Part shown: positions 6,451-15,080 of the stretch, piece after piece | Layout: each line of letters begins with the position of its first letter | How positions within the stretch are numbered: position 1 is the stretch's first letter | Assembly (NCBI GenBank): GCA_002973575.1 | Contig: PVEQ01000026.1 | Coordinates: 1 to 37,470 of the forward strand | Origin: Sediminibacterium magnilacihabitans | Lineage (GTDB): Bacteria > Bacteroidota > Bacteroidia > Chitinophagales > Chitinophagaceae | Reading direction: 5' to 3' | Length of the DNA stretch: 37,470 nucleotides | Notes under the pieces: model-generated | What the model saw: the letters and a program-made list of their open reading frames with translations, nothing else | Told to the model about the DNA's origin: nothing | Databases searched by the model: none | Translations under genes and position numbers: made by a program

Positions 6451-6616
6451 CGTCATCCTGAGCACCTTCGATCGTCATCCCGAGCAACGTCACCCTGAGC
6501 GAGCGAAGCGAGTCGAAGGGGTAGCCGAGGGATCTGCCTGAATGTGGGGCAGGTCCTTCGACTCGCTTCGCTCGCTCAGGGTGACGACCTCAGGATGACG
6601 ACCTCAGGACGACGGA
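6451..6616. repeat. GC-rich interspersed repeat, copy 2 (between ispF and porV)
   Basis: About 165 bases composed of several units: CGTCATCCTGAG, CGTCATCCCGAG, CGTCACCCTGAGCGAGCGAA, a central GGGATCTGCC...GGCAGGTCC part, then the inverted half ending in CTCAGGGTGACG plus two extra CCTCAGGA(T/C)GACG units. It occupies nearly all of the 188 bases between the ispF start and the porV stop. Any separate ispF promoter would have to lie within or beside the repeat. Confidence 0.85.
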
Positions 6617-6623
6617 AATATTT

Positions 6624-7766
6624 TTATTCTTTGCCAATGTTAAACACCAACCCCAATCTCAACGTGTTCGAAAGCGGGTTGCGCGTAATGCCGCTACCCT
6701 GCGGCGCAAGATAAGAGAAATTGATCTGCACAAAATCGTAGTGGAAGCCGGCGCCCAGCGTAATGTATTTGCGGTTGCCGCGCGATTTATCTTCATAGAA
6801 ATAACCTGCCCGCAGGAAGAACTGGTCGTTATAACTGTATTCAGCGCCCAAAGAAAATTGCAGCGAACTGAGTTGATTGGTACCATCATGGAAGGATTTC
6901 AGCCAGCTCGACACCACACCCGAACTGCGGAAATCGGCCAGTCTCGCCGAATCTGCAGAAGGGTTGCCCGTAGCCTGTGGAGCAGCCGGCACCAGCAGCT
7001 TGTTGATATCAAGCGCTATGTTGAGCTTATTGCTTTCATCAAAAACCTTGGTATAGGCTCCGCCAATTCCTAAATTGGCAGGGATATAATCTTTGTTACG
7101 CGCATCATTGGTATAAGAAATTTTACTGCCCAGGTTAGAGAGCGTAACACCCCAGTTCCATCCTTCCCCCGAACTGTTCAGCCCGTTATAAAACAAAGAA
7201 ACATCTCCCGCCAGGGCATTACCCGCCTTGTACGAAACACCGTTGTAATCGCCCACTACCAGTCGCGAGTTGATATAACGCAACGCTACACCGATGTTCA
7301 GCTTGCTGCTGATTTTACGCGAATAACCGGCATCGATGGAAAATTCTGTTGGCTTGGTATTGAACAACGGGTTACCGGAATAATCGGTGAGCTGTATATT
7401 ACCCAGGCTGAAAAAGCGCATAGAAGTAGAAATGGCCTGCTCATCATCCAGTTTATGATAAGCAGCCATATTGGCCAGGTACACATCGTTCAACCCCAGG
7501 TCTTTGAGCCAGGGAGTATAGTTAAATGCGATCGCTGACCGTTTGGGCGCTGCCAGCACTTTGGCCAGGTTCCAGAAAGGCGCATTGGCATCGGGCGTTG
7601 ATGCAATACCTGCATCACCCATGCCACCGGCACGTGCATCGGGAGAAATACGGAGAAAGGGAACGGCGGTAGAAACAATGTTAACGGACTCTGCCGTTTG
7701 AGCCATACCTGAAATCGTGAACAATGCCAATAAAGCAGATAGCCCAAATTTGGGGAAATACTTCAT
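6624..7766 (-). CDS. porV: Type IX secretion outer membrane protein PorV (LptO)
   Basis: 380 residues with a signal peptide (MKYFPKFGLSALLALFTISG, cleavage after AQ near 23). The mature start VPFLRISPDARAGGMGDAGI is the conserved PorV signature, followed by the FadL-like barrel strands. It ends in FNIGKE. PorV binds cargo emerging from the type IX translocon and carries it to the PorU attachment complex on the cell surface. It lies 42 bases downstream of porU on the same strand, so the two form an operon, as in other Bacteroidota. No anomaly is seen in the sequence. Confidence 0.95.
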   Translation of the reverse strand: MKYFPKFGLSALLALFTISGMAQTAESVNIVSTAVPFLRISPDARAGGMGDAGIASTPDANAPFWNLAKVLAAPKRSAIAFNYTPWLKDLGLNDVYLANMAAYHKLDDEQAISTSMRFFSLGNIQLTDYSGNPLFNTKPTEFSIDAGYSRKISSKLNIGVALRYINSRLVVGDYNGVSYKAGNALAGDVSLFYNGLNSSGEGWNWGVTLSNLGSKISYTNDARNKDYIPANLGIGGAYTKVFDESNKLNIALDINKLLVPAAPQATGNPSADSARLADFRSSGVVSSWLKSFHDGTNQLSSLQFSLGAEYSYNDQFFLRAGYFYEDKSRGNRKYITLGAGFHYDFVQINFSYLAPQGSGITRNPLSNTLRLGLVFNIGKE

Positions 7767-7808
7767 GTAGGGATTTTTAAGTAGATTTCATCTCATCAAG
7801 CAGACCAT

Positions 7809-10800
7809 TTAAAATAAGATCATCTGCCCCGCACCTGCATAGCGCTCACCACCTAAGGCAATGATAACCCGGTAAATATAAATACCTTTTTCTAATTTCC
7901 TGCCACTCGCATCGGCACCATCCCAACTTATTTGCGCATTACGTGATCCCGCCGATTGCACAATCGATTGCAACTGGCGTACCAGCTTTCCGTTAGACGT
8001 GTAGATACCAACCATCACTGAAAATGCTGCCCCGGGTTGGTTGTGTTCGAAAGAAAAATTGGTATGTCCCGAAAACGGGTTGGGATAATTCATTAAATGG
8101 GTGATACTAAGTTTCTCCCGCTTAACCACCATAAAGTCCAGGCTGGCAGTAGCCGATTGGTTGGCCACATTCCAGGCCCGCAAGCGGATCGTATGGCGGC
8201 CCGGCGTAAGACCTGATAACTGGTACTGCAAAGACCCGCGTTGGTAATTGTCTTTATCGGCCGTATAAAAATCGTTCAACACCAGGATATTATTTTCATT
8301 GCCGTCGATCACCGCAATGATATCATGCCCGATGCCATTACCCGATGTGTTGATGCCCGATGTATCGAACAATCGCGCAATGAGCAAAGGATTTTCATTG
8401 GTCAATCCGCCGTTGAGAAACAAAGTATCGTTGAGATACAACCGGATCGTTGGCCCCGCAACATTCCCCAATTGCGCGTCATCCCGAACGAAGTGAGGGA
8501 TCTCATCAATCCCCGCGCCATCCCTCACCCCATCCTCAGCATACAAACTGATGCGACCATTGCCTTGCTGGTTGAAGCTGATATCTTTCGGCATTACAAA
8601 AGAAAACTGGAATTGTCCATTCGTAACCGTAGCGCTGCCTTTATACAATACCTGTGTCTGTTGTTGAAAACCGGTAACCGGACTGGCCGGATCGTTACCC
8701 AGTGTTTTCACGGTCTGCGGTTTATCGTACACAGTGGGATATACCGTTCCGTTGAAATCATTCACCGGCGCTCCATTGGCATCGGTAACCACACCGCCGA
8801 ACTGGTAGGCATGCAGTGTTTTCAGGGTATCGTTACCGGTGAGCGGCATGCCGTTGAGCGTGGTGAGTTTCAGTTGAAGCGTGGGGATGGCCAGGTGCAT
8901 GGCCGGATCGCCCAGCAGCGCAAACTTGCGGGTATTCACCACATCGCCAAAGCCTTGCACGGTAAGGTTCTTGGCCCGGCGCACCGATTCGCCCAGGCTG
9001 AGCCGGTTGCCATTGATGGCAGGCTGCAACACAGTTTTCAGGTAATTATCGTTGATGAGCCGGTTGCTGTAGGCAAAGACCAGCCGCGTGGTAGTTAACA
9101 AAGCAATGGCGCCATTGGAACTGCCCGTTAACACCGCAGCGCCCAATGAATTTTTCTGCGGGTCATCATGCGGTGCAAAATCGCAGCTCGCTGTAATGAA
9201 TAGCGGCAGCTTGTTGAGGTTATTGAAACGGTTCACTTCATCCATACCCAGCACCGCCGCTTCTGACAGTCGCTCGAAACTGCCGTGGCCACTGTAGTTG
9301 AACAGCAAAGTACCATTGCCAATGCGGTTAACGATGGCATCATTCACAGCAGGATAACGCGCACCGCCGCTGCTGCTCACCAACGGATAAGCATCGAGAT
9401 AGATCTTCTGCTGGTTGAACAACCGGTTGGCGGCAGATGCATCGGCAGTTAAGGTTTCGGCATCGTTGAGGTGCAGGTTATTGTCTTTGTCATCGGCCAC
9501 ATAGGTTGTTTGCGTGCGCCAGTTACCGAGACTTTCTTTGGCATGATACCGGATGATCTTATCTACCATAGTAGTGGCTTCCTCCACCGTGCGCGCAGGG
9601 ATCCTGCCTACAGCTACATTCAATGCAATACTATCGGTGAGCAGTCCAAAAAAATCATCCGAAGTATAGGTAAGCAAAGGGTCGAGCGAGTTGGCGCTCT
9701 CGTAACAAGGTACCAGGTTGATATTATTGAAGATGCGGTTGCGGTAATCGAAAGAGCCCGCGCCCATCAATAAAAGATAGCGGGGATTTGCAAACATTTT
9801 TACAAAATCACGGATGGCGGTAGGGTCGGCCATGCCGCCGCTGAACTCATGGAATAACTGATCTATCTGCACTACTACCGTACGCAATCCTTCGCGTAGT
9901 TGATGAAACTGCGCCAGCCGCTGGGCCTGTTGTAAAAAAGCAGGATGGGCGATGATGATATAATCGGCCGCAGATGATTGATGCAGGTCCTGGTTGGCCA
10001 GCTTACCCAGGGGGATGGGTGTGAGCCAGCCTGCACTGCCAAAAGCCACGTATTCCCGCAGTCGCGATGCGTCGTTGTTGAAAGCCACCTGCGAGCCAAC
10101 GGCGCTGGTATTCATTTGAACGGGGTTGCGCGCATTGGTGATATCCCAAACCGTTAATGCACCGGAGCCATTATTGATAATAGTAAAAGCCGCTACCGAC
10201 TGGCTGCCTACCGACAACCAATCGCGGAAGAACAAGGGGGTGTTGCCACCAACCACCAATGATTTTCTTCCATGCAATTCAAACCAGTCGAGCCAGCCTT
10301 GCGCATTGCTGTTGAAGGGCTGAAAGCTGCACCCGATAGTAAGGCTCCCCGAATTGGCAGTAAAAGTATTTTGCCGGATAACAGCCGTAGCATAATGATC
10401 GAGGAAATAACCCGATACCGGGGCGATGGTAGCGCTTTGCGCGGGCTGACCGTTTACAGTCAGTTGAAAACTGCTGCTGCCATTCACCGTTCTGCCCGCA
10501 AACCGGCTGATCAGCGTAACAGGTGTTCCCGTAAGCACACCGGAGAAATCCACCGGGAAACTGCGCGAGAGCGGCACACCCGGATTGCTGCCGAACTCCT
10601 CGCCATACCACTCTTTGCCACTGCTGAGCAGGTTCACCAGGTCGTTCTCATAAAAATAATGTTCATTGTAGCTGTTCACCTGTACGGTAGGCGCAGCAGC
10701 GGTGGCAGCCGTTTGTATCCGTTTACCCGTTCCACCCACGGTCAGGTAATAATACGCAGTATCGCCATATAGGTTTTTATGGTGATGGAATAATTGCTGC

Positions 10801-11171
10801 AGGCTGTCTTTTTCCCAACGCACCGTTCCCGGCGCGTAAAAAAGAAAATAGTCGTTGTTATTGAAGACCCCATCGCCTCCATCGAACATAGCAATGGCGT
10901 TTTCTTTTAAATCGTCGTCGTTCTGTGCGTTCACCGATTCATCCAGCATCCCTCCCCCATTACCATAGAGCCGTATGGAAGTCGATGCCAGGCTGGCCGT
11001 ATTTACCCCCAGCGCGTTCAACATCGCCACATCTACCTTGTACACACCTTCCTGCTTCACCCCTATCCTTACCCAGTTACCTGTTGCCAACACTGAATGC
11101 GGTACATAGCTGCGTTGGGCATGGGAGGTAAGGGATAATAAAAAAACAATTAATACAAGAAGTTTGCGCAT
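7809..11171 (-). CDS. porU: Type IX secretion C-terminal signal peptidase PorU
   Basis: 1120 residues. Signal peptide MRKLLVLIVFLLSLTSHAQ; a beta-rich N-terminal region; a gingipain-like (C25) domain with His629 in YSGHGSFERL and Cys663 in TASCDFAP as the likely catalytic pair; Ig-like domains; and a type IX sorting-like C-terminus starting NYPNPFSGHTNFSF. PorU removes the C-terminal signal of secreted cargo and transfers it to surface lipopolysaccharide. Residues about 887-899 (EIPHFVRDD within this stretch) are encoded by 8476-8506, whose plus strand reads CGTCATCCCGAACGAAGTGA, a form of the genomic repeat seen between genes here. The frame is kept, so the protein carries a repeat-derived loop. 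Confidence 0.95.
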   Translation of the reverse strand: MRKLLVLIVFLLSLTSHAQRSYVPHSVLATGNWVRIGVKQEGVYKVDVAMLNALGVNTASLASTSIRLYGNGGGMLDESVNAQNDDDLKENAIAMFDGGDGVFNNNDYFLFYAPGTVRWEKDSLQQLFHHHKNLYGDTAYYYLTVGGTGKRIQTAATAAAPTVQVNSYNEHYFYENDLVNLLSSGKEWYGEEFGSNPGVPLSRSFPVDFSGVLTGTPVTLISRFAGRTVNGSSSFQLTVNGQPAQSATIAPVSGYFLDHYATAVIRQNTFTANSGSLTIGCSFQPFNSNAQGWLDWFELHGRKSLVVGGNTPLFFRDWLSVGSQSVAAFTIINNGSGALTVWDITNARNPVQMNTSAVGSQVAFNNDASRLREYVAFGSAGWLTPIPLGKLANQDLHQSSAADYIIIAHPAFLQQAQRLAQFHQLREGLRTVVVQIDQLFHEFSGGMADPTAIRDFVKMFANPRYLLLMGAGSFDYRNRIFNNINLVPCYESANSLDPLLTYTSDDFFGLLTDSIALNVAVGRIPARTVEEATTMVDKIIRYHAKESLGNWRTQTTYVADDKDNNLHLNDAETLTADASAANRLFNQQKIYLDAYPLVSSSGGARYPAVNDAIVNRIGNGTLLFNYSGHGSFERLSEAAVLGMDEVNRFNNLNKLPLFITASCDFAPHDDPQKNSLGAAVLTGSSNGAIALLTTTRLVFAYSNRLINDNYLKTVLQPAINGNRLSLGESVRRAKNLTVQGFGDVVNTRKFALLGDPAMHLAIPTLQLKLTTLNGMPLTGNDTLKTLHAYQFGGVVTDANGAPVNDFNGTVYPTVYDKPQTVKTLGNDPASPVTGFQQQTQVLYKGSATVTNGQFQFSFVMPKDISFNQQGNGRISLYAEDGVRDGAGIDEIPHFVRDDAQLGNVAGPTIRLYLNDTLFLNGGLTNENPLLIARLFDTSGINTSGNGIGHDIIAVIDGNENNILVLNDFYTADKDNYQRGSLQYQLSGLTPGRHTIRLRAWNVANQSATASLDFMVVKREKLSITHLMNYPNPFSGHTNFSFEHNQPGAAFSVMVGIYTSNGKLVRQLQSIVQSAGSRNAQISWDGADASGRKLEKGIYIYRVIIALGGERYAGAGQMILF
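8476..8506. repeat. Intragenic repeat insertion inside porU
   Basis: CGTCATCCCGAACGAAGTGA and the following GGGATCTCAT resemble the CGTCATCC(C/T)GAGCG...GAGGGATCTG units of the intergenic repeats. Here they are in frame and translated on the minus strand to ...EIPHFVRDDA. A direct comparison with porU genes lacking it would fix the exact borders. Confidence 0.65.
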
Positions 11172-11191
11172 ACATCAAAAATAACCAACCC

Positions 11192-11303
11192 TTCGTCATC
11201 CTGAGCGCTCTTCGATCGTCATCCCGAGCGCAGCCGAGGGATCTGCTCGAACGTGAAGCAGGTCCTTCGACTCGCTTCGCTCGCTCAGGATGACGATCGA
11301 AGC
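11192..11303. repeat. GC-rich interspersed repeat, copy 3 (between porU and gldJ)
   Basis: Same structure as the other copies: CGTCATCCTGAGCG, CGTCATCCCGAGCGCAGCCG, a central GGGATCTGC...GCAGGTCC inverted pair, then GACTCGCTTCGCTCGCTCAG. It lies in the divergent porU-gldJ gap, 20 bases from the porU start codon, so it may overlap the porU promoter. Confidence 0.85.
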
Positions 11304-11313
11304 GAATCTTAAA

Positions 11314-11343
11314 CTTTGCCCTGGGCTTAAGCCCAGGGCAAAG
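11314..11343. repeat. Perfect 30-base palindrome, copy A
   Basis: Arms CTTTGCCCTGGGCTT and AAGCCCAGGGCAAAG are exact reverse complements with no spacer. The identical 30 bases occur at 15696-15725, in both cases just beyond the right end of a GC-rich repeat. Here it lies between divergent genes and lacks a long T tract, so it is not an obvious terminator. Confidence 0.9.
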
Positions 11344-11510
11344 AGTAGTAATATCCCTACACCCAAAACCCCATTCCCCCATCACCCTGTAAAAAAAATC
11401 TTCTTTATTTTGCTGCACTTTAACAATTTGCCGAATCTAAAATTAGGCTTTTGATAACATTAACAACTTATATTCGCATACACATTCATTCTATATTCAA
11501 TCCTTTGCAA

Positions 11511-13076
11511 ATGCAGTTACTGAAAACAACCAGGAATTTAGTTTGGCTGTTGGCTATTACAGGCGCTATGGCTTCCTGTAATGTCTTTAAGAAAAAACAC
11601 GATCAGTCCACCGCTACCGGATGGAACTACAACGATAAAGAGCAGGGCAATTTTCATGTGGCCAAGCCGAAAGACATCAAGACCGCACCCGGACTGGTAT
11701 TCATCCAGGGCGGTACTTTTTCTATGGGCGCTACCCAGGAAGATGTGATGGGCGACTGGAACAATATCCCCCGCCGTATCACCGTGAACTCATTCTTTAT
11801 TGACAAGACCGAAGTGGCCAACGTGCACTACCGCGAATACCTGTACTGGCTGCAGAATGTGTTTGGAACTGCCGGTCAGGACTCTATCGTAGACCAGGCC
11901 AAACCCGATACCCTTGTATGGCGCAGTGAGCTGGCTTATAATGAGCCTTATGTGGAATATTATTTCCGACACCCTTCTTATAACTACTACCCTGTAGTAG
12001 GTGTGAGCTGGAAACAGGCCACCGAGTATTGTATGTGGCGTACCGATCGCGTGAATGAATTGGCATTGATCAACAAAGGATTCCTCGACAAGAAAAGCCA
12101 GATCAAGAAAGAGCTGAACGGCGCCGGACAGGACAACTTCAATACCAAGGCCTATCTGATGGATGAATACCAGGCCGTGCCCGGTAAGCAGGCCGCCTCT
12201 AAAAGCAATCCTTTGAGAGACGCACAGGGCCGTCCCAGGACCAAAGTGGTTTTTGAAGATGGTATTCTCTATGGCGATTACCGTCTGCCTACAGAAGCAG
12301 AGTGGGAATACGCCGCTTACGGATACATAGCTGAGAACCCGCAGAAAAAACTGAGGAAATCGAAGCGGGGCGAAGAGTTGATTGCCAACAAACAGATCTT
12401 CTCCTGGAAAAACAATGGATACGATAATGCGCGTTATGTACAGAAGAGCGCTTACCAGGGCGCTTTCCTGGCCAACTTCAAACGTGGCTATGGTGATAAC
12501 ATGGGTGTGGCCGGCGGATTGAACGATAATGCGGCCATTCCTGCTGAAGTAACTTCATTCATCCCCAACGGATACGGACTCTATAATATGAGTGGTAACG
12601 TGAGCGAATGGGTAGCCGATGTGTACAGGCCGCTGACAGAAATGGACGGTAGCGATTTCAACATGTACCGCGGTAACGTGTTCAAGAAAGTGGATATGAG
12701 TGGCGGCGCCGGTAACCTGCGTGACGACAAAGGACGCATCAAGATGGTTCCCGAATCGGATTCAGCTTTGAGGAACCGCCGCAACTACCAGCATTCTTAT
12801 GCATTGAACTACCTCGATGGCGATTCAACCAGTAATGTTTCTTATGGATATGGCGTAACCACGCTGGTCTCCGATAAATCAAGGGTATACAAAGGTGGTA
12901 GCTGGAACGACAGGGCTTATTGGTTGAGTCCGGGTGCCCGCCGCTTCCTCGAAGAAGACCTGAGCAGCAACTCCATCGGGTTCCGTTGCGCCATGAGCCA
13001 TTACGGCGCTTCCGAAGGAACCTCCACTAAATCACAGACGGGCCAGTTCTTCCCCACCCGCCGGAATAAAAGATAG
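11511..13076 (+). CDS. gldJ: Gliding motility / type IX secretion lipoprotein GldJ
   Basis: 521 residues from the ATG at 11511, which gives a proper lipoprotein signal ending in MASC (Cys23). An upstream in-frame ATG at 11451 would bury that signal. The body is a formylglycine-generating-enzyme-like (SUMF1) fold: FIQGGTFSMGATQEDV near residue 50, YRLPTEAEWEYAA in the middle, GLYNMSGNVSEWVADV, and the C-terminal GGSWNDRAYWLSPGARRF with GFRCAM. GldJ is an outer-membrane lipoprotein on the periplasmic side, needed for gliding and for stability of the GldK/type IX complex. It is divergent from porU-porV, keeping the type IX genes together. An intrinsic terminator follows at 13104. Confidence 0.95.
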   Translation: MQLLKTTRNLVWLLAITGAMASCNVFKKKHDQSTATGWNYNDKEQGNFHVAKPKDIKTAPGLVFIQGGTFSMGATQEDVMGDWNNIPRRITVNSFFIDKTEVANVHYREYLYWLQNVFGTAGQDSIVDQAKPDTLVWRSELAYNEPYVEYYFRHPSYNYYPVVGVSWKQATEYCMWRTDRVNELALINKGFLDKKSQIKKELNGAGQDNFNTKAYLMDEYQAVPGKQAASKSNPLRDAQGRPRTKVVFEDGILYGDYRLPTEAEWEYAAYGYIAENPQKKLRKSKRGEELIANKQIFSWKNNGYDNARYVQKSAYQGAFLANFKRGYGDNMGVAGGLNDNAAIPAEVTSFIPNGYGLYNMSGNVSEWVADVYRPLTEMDGSDFNMYRGNVFKKVDMSGGAGNLRDDKGRIKMVPESDSALRNRRNYQHSYALNYLDGDSTSNVSYGYGVTTLVSDKSRVYKGGSWNDRAYWLSPGARRFLEEDLSSNSIGFRCAMSHYGASEGTSTKSQTGQFFPTRRNKR

Positions 13077-13103
13077 TAAAAAGGAAAAGGGTTAATACAC
13101 AGT

Positions 13104-13137
13104 AAAGCCATACTCGATAAAAGAGTGTGGCTTTTTT
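13104..13137 (+). terminator. Intrinsic terminator after gldJ
   Basis: AAAGCCATACTC and GAGTGTGGCTTT pair with one G-T wobble around a GATAAAA loop, followed by a T run. It lies 27 bases after the gldJ stop. Confidence 0.8.
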
Positions 13138-13217
13138 GTTGTGCATTTTACGCAACTCCGCTCTCGTCGGAGTGTTCCAATGTAATCTTGTAGTGTAATA
13201 AGATTCATAAACAAAAA

Positions 13218-13248
13218 TTTGTACTGAGTAATAAATTTATTACCTTTA
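13218..13248 (+). promoter_or_regulatory. Promoter and palindromic operator of the hicAB-murF operon
   Basis: TTTG at 13218-13221, 19 bases, then TACCTTTA at 13241-13248: a near-consensus Bacteroidota promoter. A perfect 16-base palindrome, GTAATAAATTTATTAC, occupies 13228-13243, between the two boxes and overlapping the -7 box, exactly where a HicB repressor would act. The -7 box ends two bases before the hicA ATG. Confidence 0.6.
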
Positions 13249-13250
13249 TC

Positions 13251-13358
13251 ATGAAGGCGAGTGAGTTGATACGTCAGATCGTTGTTCCCAATCATGGAAG
13301 TAATGAGATAGGCAAAGGCTTAGAATTGAAAATTAAAAAAGACGCCGGAATCAGATGA
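13251..13358 (+). pseudogene. hicA: HicA toxin with an internal in-frame deletion
   Basis: A 35-residue frame opening MKASELIRQIVVPNHGSNEI and ending KKDAGIR. The first eight residues match the start of Bacteroidota HicA. The rest, from VPNHGSNEIGKGLE onward, matches the C-terminal third. The middle ~20-25 residues, which in HicA carry the GSH motif with the catalytic histidine, are missing, and the frame is kept across the join (around 13275). Without that histidine the mRNA interferase should be inactive. The stop overlaps the hicB ATG as ATGA (13355-13358), so coupling to hicB remains. Confidence 0.75.
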
Positions 13359-13741
13359 TCATGAAAAAAATAAATATACTGGTGGAACGCACCAAAACCG
13401 GGTACTCTGCATTTGCAGAAGACTTGCCTGTTTACAGTACAGGAAAAGATATTGTTACACTGAAAAAAGGCATACTGGAAGCGTTGAATCTCTATTTCGA
13501 AGATCAGCAAAAAACAATTACTGAAAGCAACCTAAGGGTTACACTGGATCTACATCAGTTTTTTGAGTTTTACAAAGTGATCAATGCTAAAGCCCTGTCA
13601 GAACGAATTGGGATGAATCAAAGTTTGTTGGCCCAATATGTAAAGGGGCACAAAAAACCATCCTCTGCACAAACAGAAAAAATATTAAAAGGGATACAAC
13701 AAGTGGGCAGGGAACTAGCCAATATACAGGTGATCCATTAA
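13355..13741 (+). CDS. hicB: HicB-type antitoxin with C-terminal DNA-binding domain
   Basis: 128 residues. The N-terminal ~50 residues form the partial RNase-H-like HicB fold (INILVERTKTGYSAFAEDLP...STGKDIVTLKKGILEAL). The C-terminal part is an XRE-like helix-turn-helix (ALSERIGMNQSLLAQYVKGH). HicB blocks HicA and represses the operon. Two starts are possible, 13355 (overlapping hicA as ATGA) and 13361. The antitoxin is intact although its toxin is deleted. It ends 21 bases before murF, so it may now mainly control expression of murF and the following gene. Confidence 0.85.
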   Translation: MIMKKINILVERTKTGYSAFAEDLPVYSTGKDIVTLKKGILEALNLYFEDQQKTITESNLRVTLDLHQFFEFYKVINAKALSERIGMNQSLLAQYVKGHKKPSSAQTEKILKGIQQVGRELANIQVIH

Positions 13742-13762
13742 TCAAGCAGGGACCTTACTATC

Positions 13763-15049
13763 ATGACCATTCAAGAGCTTTATAAAATATACCTGCAGCA
13801 TCCTTCTGTACAGACTGATACGCGCAAGATCAAAAAGGGCGATATTTTCTTTGCGCTCAAAGGCCCCAACTTCAATGGCAATGCATTTGCAGCCAAAGCC
13901 TTCGAACTTGGAGCTTCATATGCTGTAATAGATGAGCCCGTACAAGATATACCTTCAAACAACGCTCAGTTCATTCGTGTTGATGACGTTCTTGAGACCC
14001 TTCAATCCCTCGCGCAACACCATCGCGAACAATTCAATATCCCTTTCATAGCCATTACCGGCAGCAATGGAAAAACCACTACAAAAGAACTGGTTTACGC
14101 CGTGTTATCATCCCATTTCATTACTTATACTACCCAGGGCAACCTGAACAACCATATTGGCGTGCCGCTTACGTTGCTGAGCATCCGCAACGATGCACAA
14201 ATGGCCGTGATTGAAATGGGCGCCAATCACCAGAAAGAAATTGAAGGGTACTGTAAGTATGCAGAACCTACGCATGGCATCATTACCAACGCCGGCAAAG
14301 CGCACCTGGAAGGTTTCGGCGGAATAGAAGGTGTTAAGAAAGGCAAAGGAGAACTGTTCGATTACCTGCGCGCGCATAAGGGCACCGCATTTATCTATGC
14401 CGACTACGATTACCTGCATGATATGAGCAAAGGCATTGAAAAAATTGAAACCTACGGTACACAGATCGGCGCCGTACAAGGCCATGTACAATCGAGCGAA
14501 CCGTTCCTGCAAGTAACCATCACTGCCGGCTTGCATACACCACTGGTTCGCACGCAACTGGTGGGCGAATACAACCTGCCCAATGTACTCTGCGCTCTGG
14601 CAGTAGGCCGCTATTTTGGTGTACCGGAAGCAAAAATGGCAGCAGCCATAGAAAACTACAGCCCTTCGAACAGCCGCTCACAGATGGTAGAGAAAGATTC
14701 CAACCACATCATACTCGACGCCTACAACGCCAACCCCAGCAGCATGAAAGCAGCTGTAGAAAATTTTGCCAGGCTGCATGCTCCTAAAAAAGTGCTGATG
14801 CTGGGCGGTATGATGGAACTGGGGCAGGAAAGCATAGAAGAACACCGAAACATTGTTGCACTCATACAATCGCATGCCTGGGACCGGGTAGTGCTGGTAG
14901 GTGGCGACTTTGGTAAGATTGACCAGCCCTTCACCTTTCTGCCTGACTCAACAGCTGCAAAAGAATGGTACCAATGCCAGGGCTTCAAAGACACACACAT
15001 ACTCATTAAGGGATCGAGGAGTATGCAAATGGAAAAAATCCTGGAATAA
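13763..15049 (+). CDS. murF: UDP-N-acetylmuramoyl-tripeptide--D-alanyl-D-alanine ligase
   Basis: 428 residues, typical for MurF. It adds D-Ala-D-Ala to UDP-MurNAc-tripeptide with ATP, the last cytoplasmic step of peptidoglycan precursor synthesis. The N-terminal UDP-binding domain has SVQTDTRKIKKGDIFFALKG. The ATP loop ITGSNGKTTTKE is near residue 97, the HLEGFGG and DAYNANPSSMKAAV motifs follow, and the C-terminal domain has MLGGMMELG. Start at the ATG at 13763, 21 bases after hicB. Proximity of murF to gldJ is seen in several Bacteroidota; here a hicAB module sits between them. Confidence 0.96.
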   Translation: MTIQELYKIYLQHPSVQTDTRKIKKGDIFFALKGPNFNGNAFAAKAFELGASYAVIDEPVQDIPSNNAQFIRVDDVLETLQSLAQHHREQFNIPFIAITGSNGKTTTKELVYAVLSSHFITYTTQGNLNNHIGVPLTLLSIRNDAQMAVIEMGANHQKEIEGYCKYAEPTHGIITNAGKAHLEGFGGIEGVKKGKGELFDYLRAHKGTAFIYADYDYLHDMSKGIEKIETYGTQIGAVQGHVQSSEPFLQVTITAGLHTPLVRTQLVGEYNLPNVLCALAVGRYFGVPEAKMAAAIENYSPSNSRSQMVEKDSNHIILDAYNANPSSMKAAVENFARLHAPKKVLMLGGMMELGQESIEEHRNIVALIQSHAWDRVVLVGGDFGKIDQPFTFLPDSTAAKEWYQCQGFKDTHILIKGSRSMQMEKILE

Positions 15050-15080
15050 ACGTAATTTTGCAGCCAGAAAAACAAGCTCT

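Noticed and set aside
6436..6465. N-terminal extension of ispF from an earlier ATG
   Set aside because: The extra ten residues come partly from the repeat, and the protein from the later ATG matches the normal IspF start.
8241..9098. A 285-residue plus-strand open frame
   Set aside because: Antisense to porU. The frame is open only because of the codon pattern of porU.
11077..11418. A 113-residue minus-strand frame upstream of porU
   Set aside because: Its middle is translated GC-rich repeat (arginine- and serine-rich), typical of false genes called over these elements.
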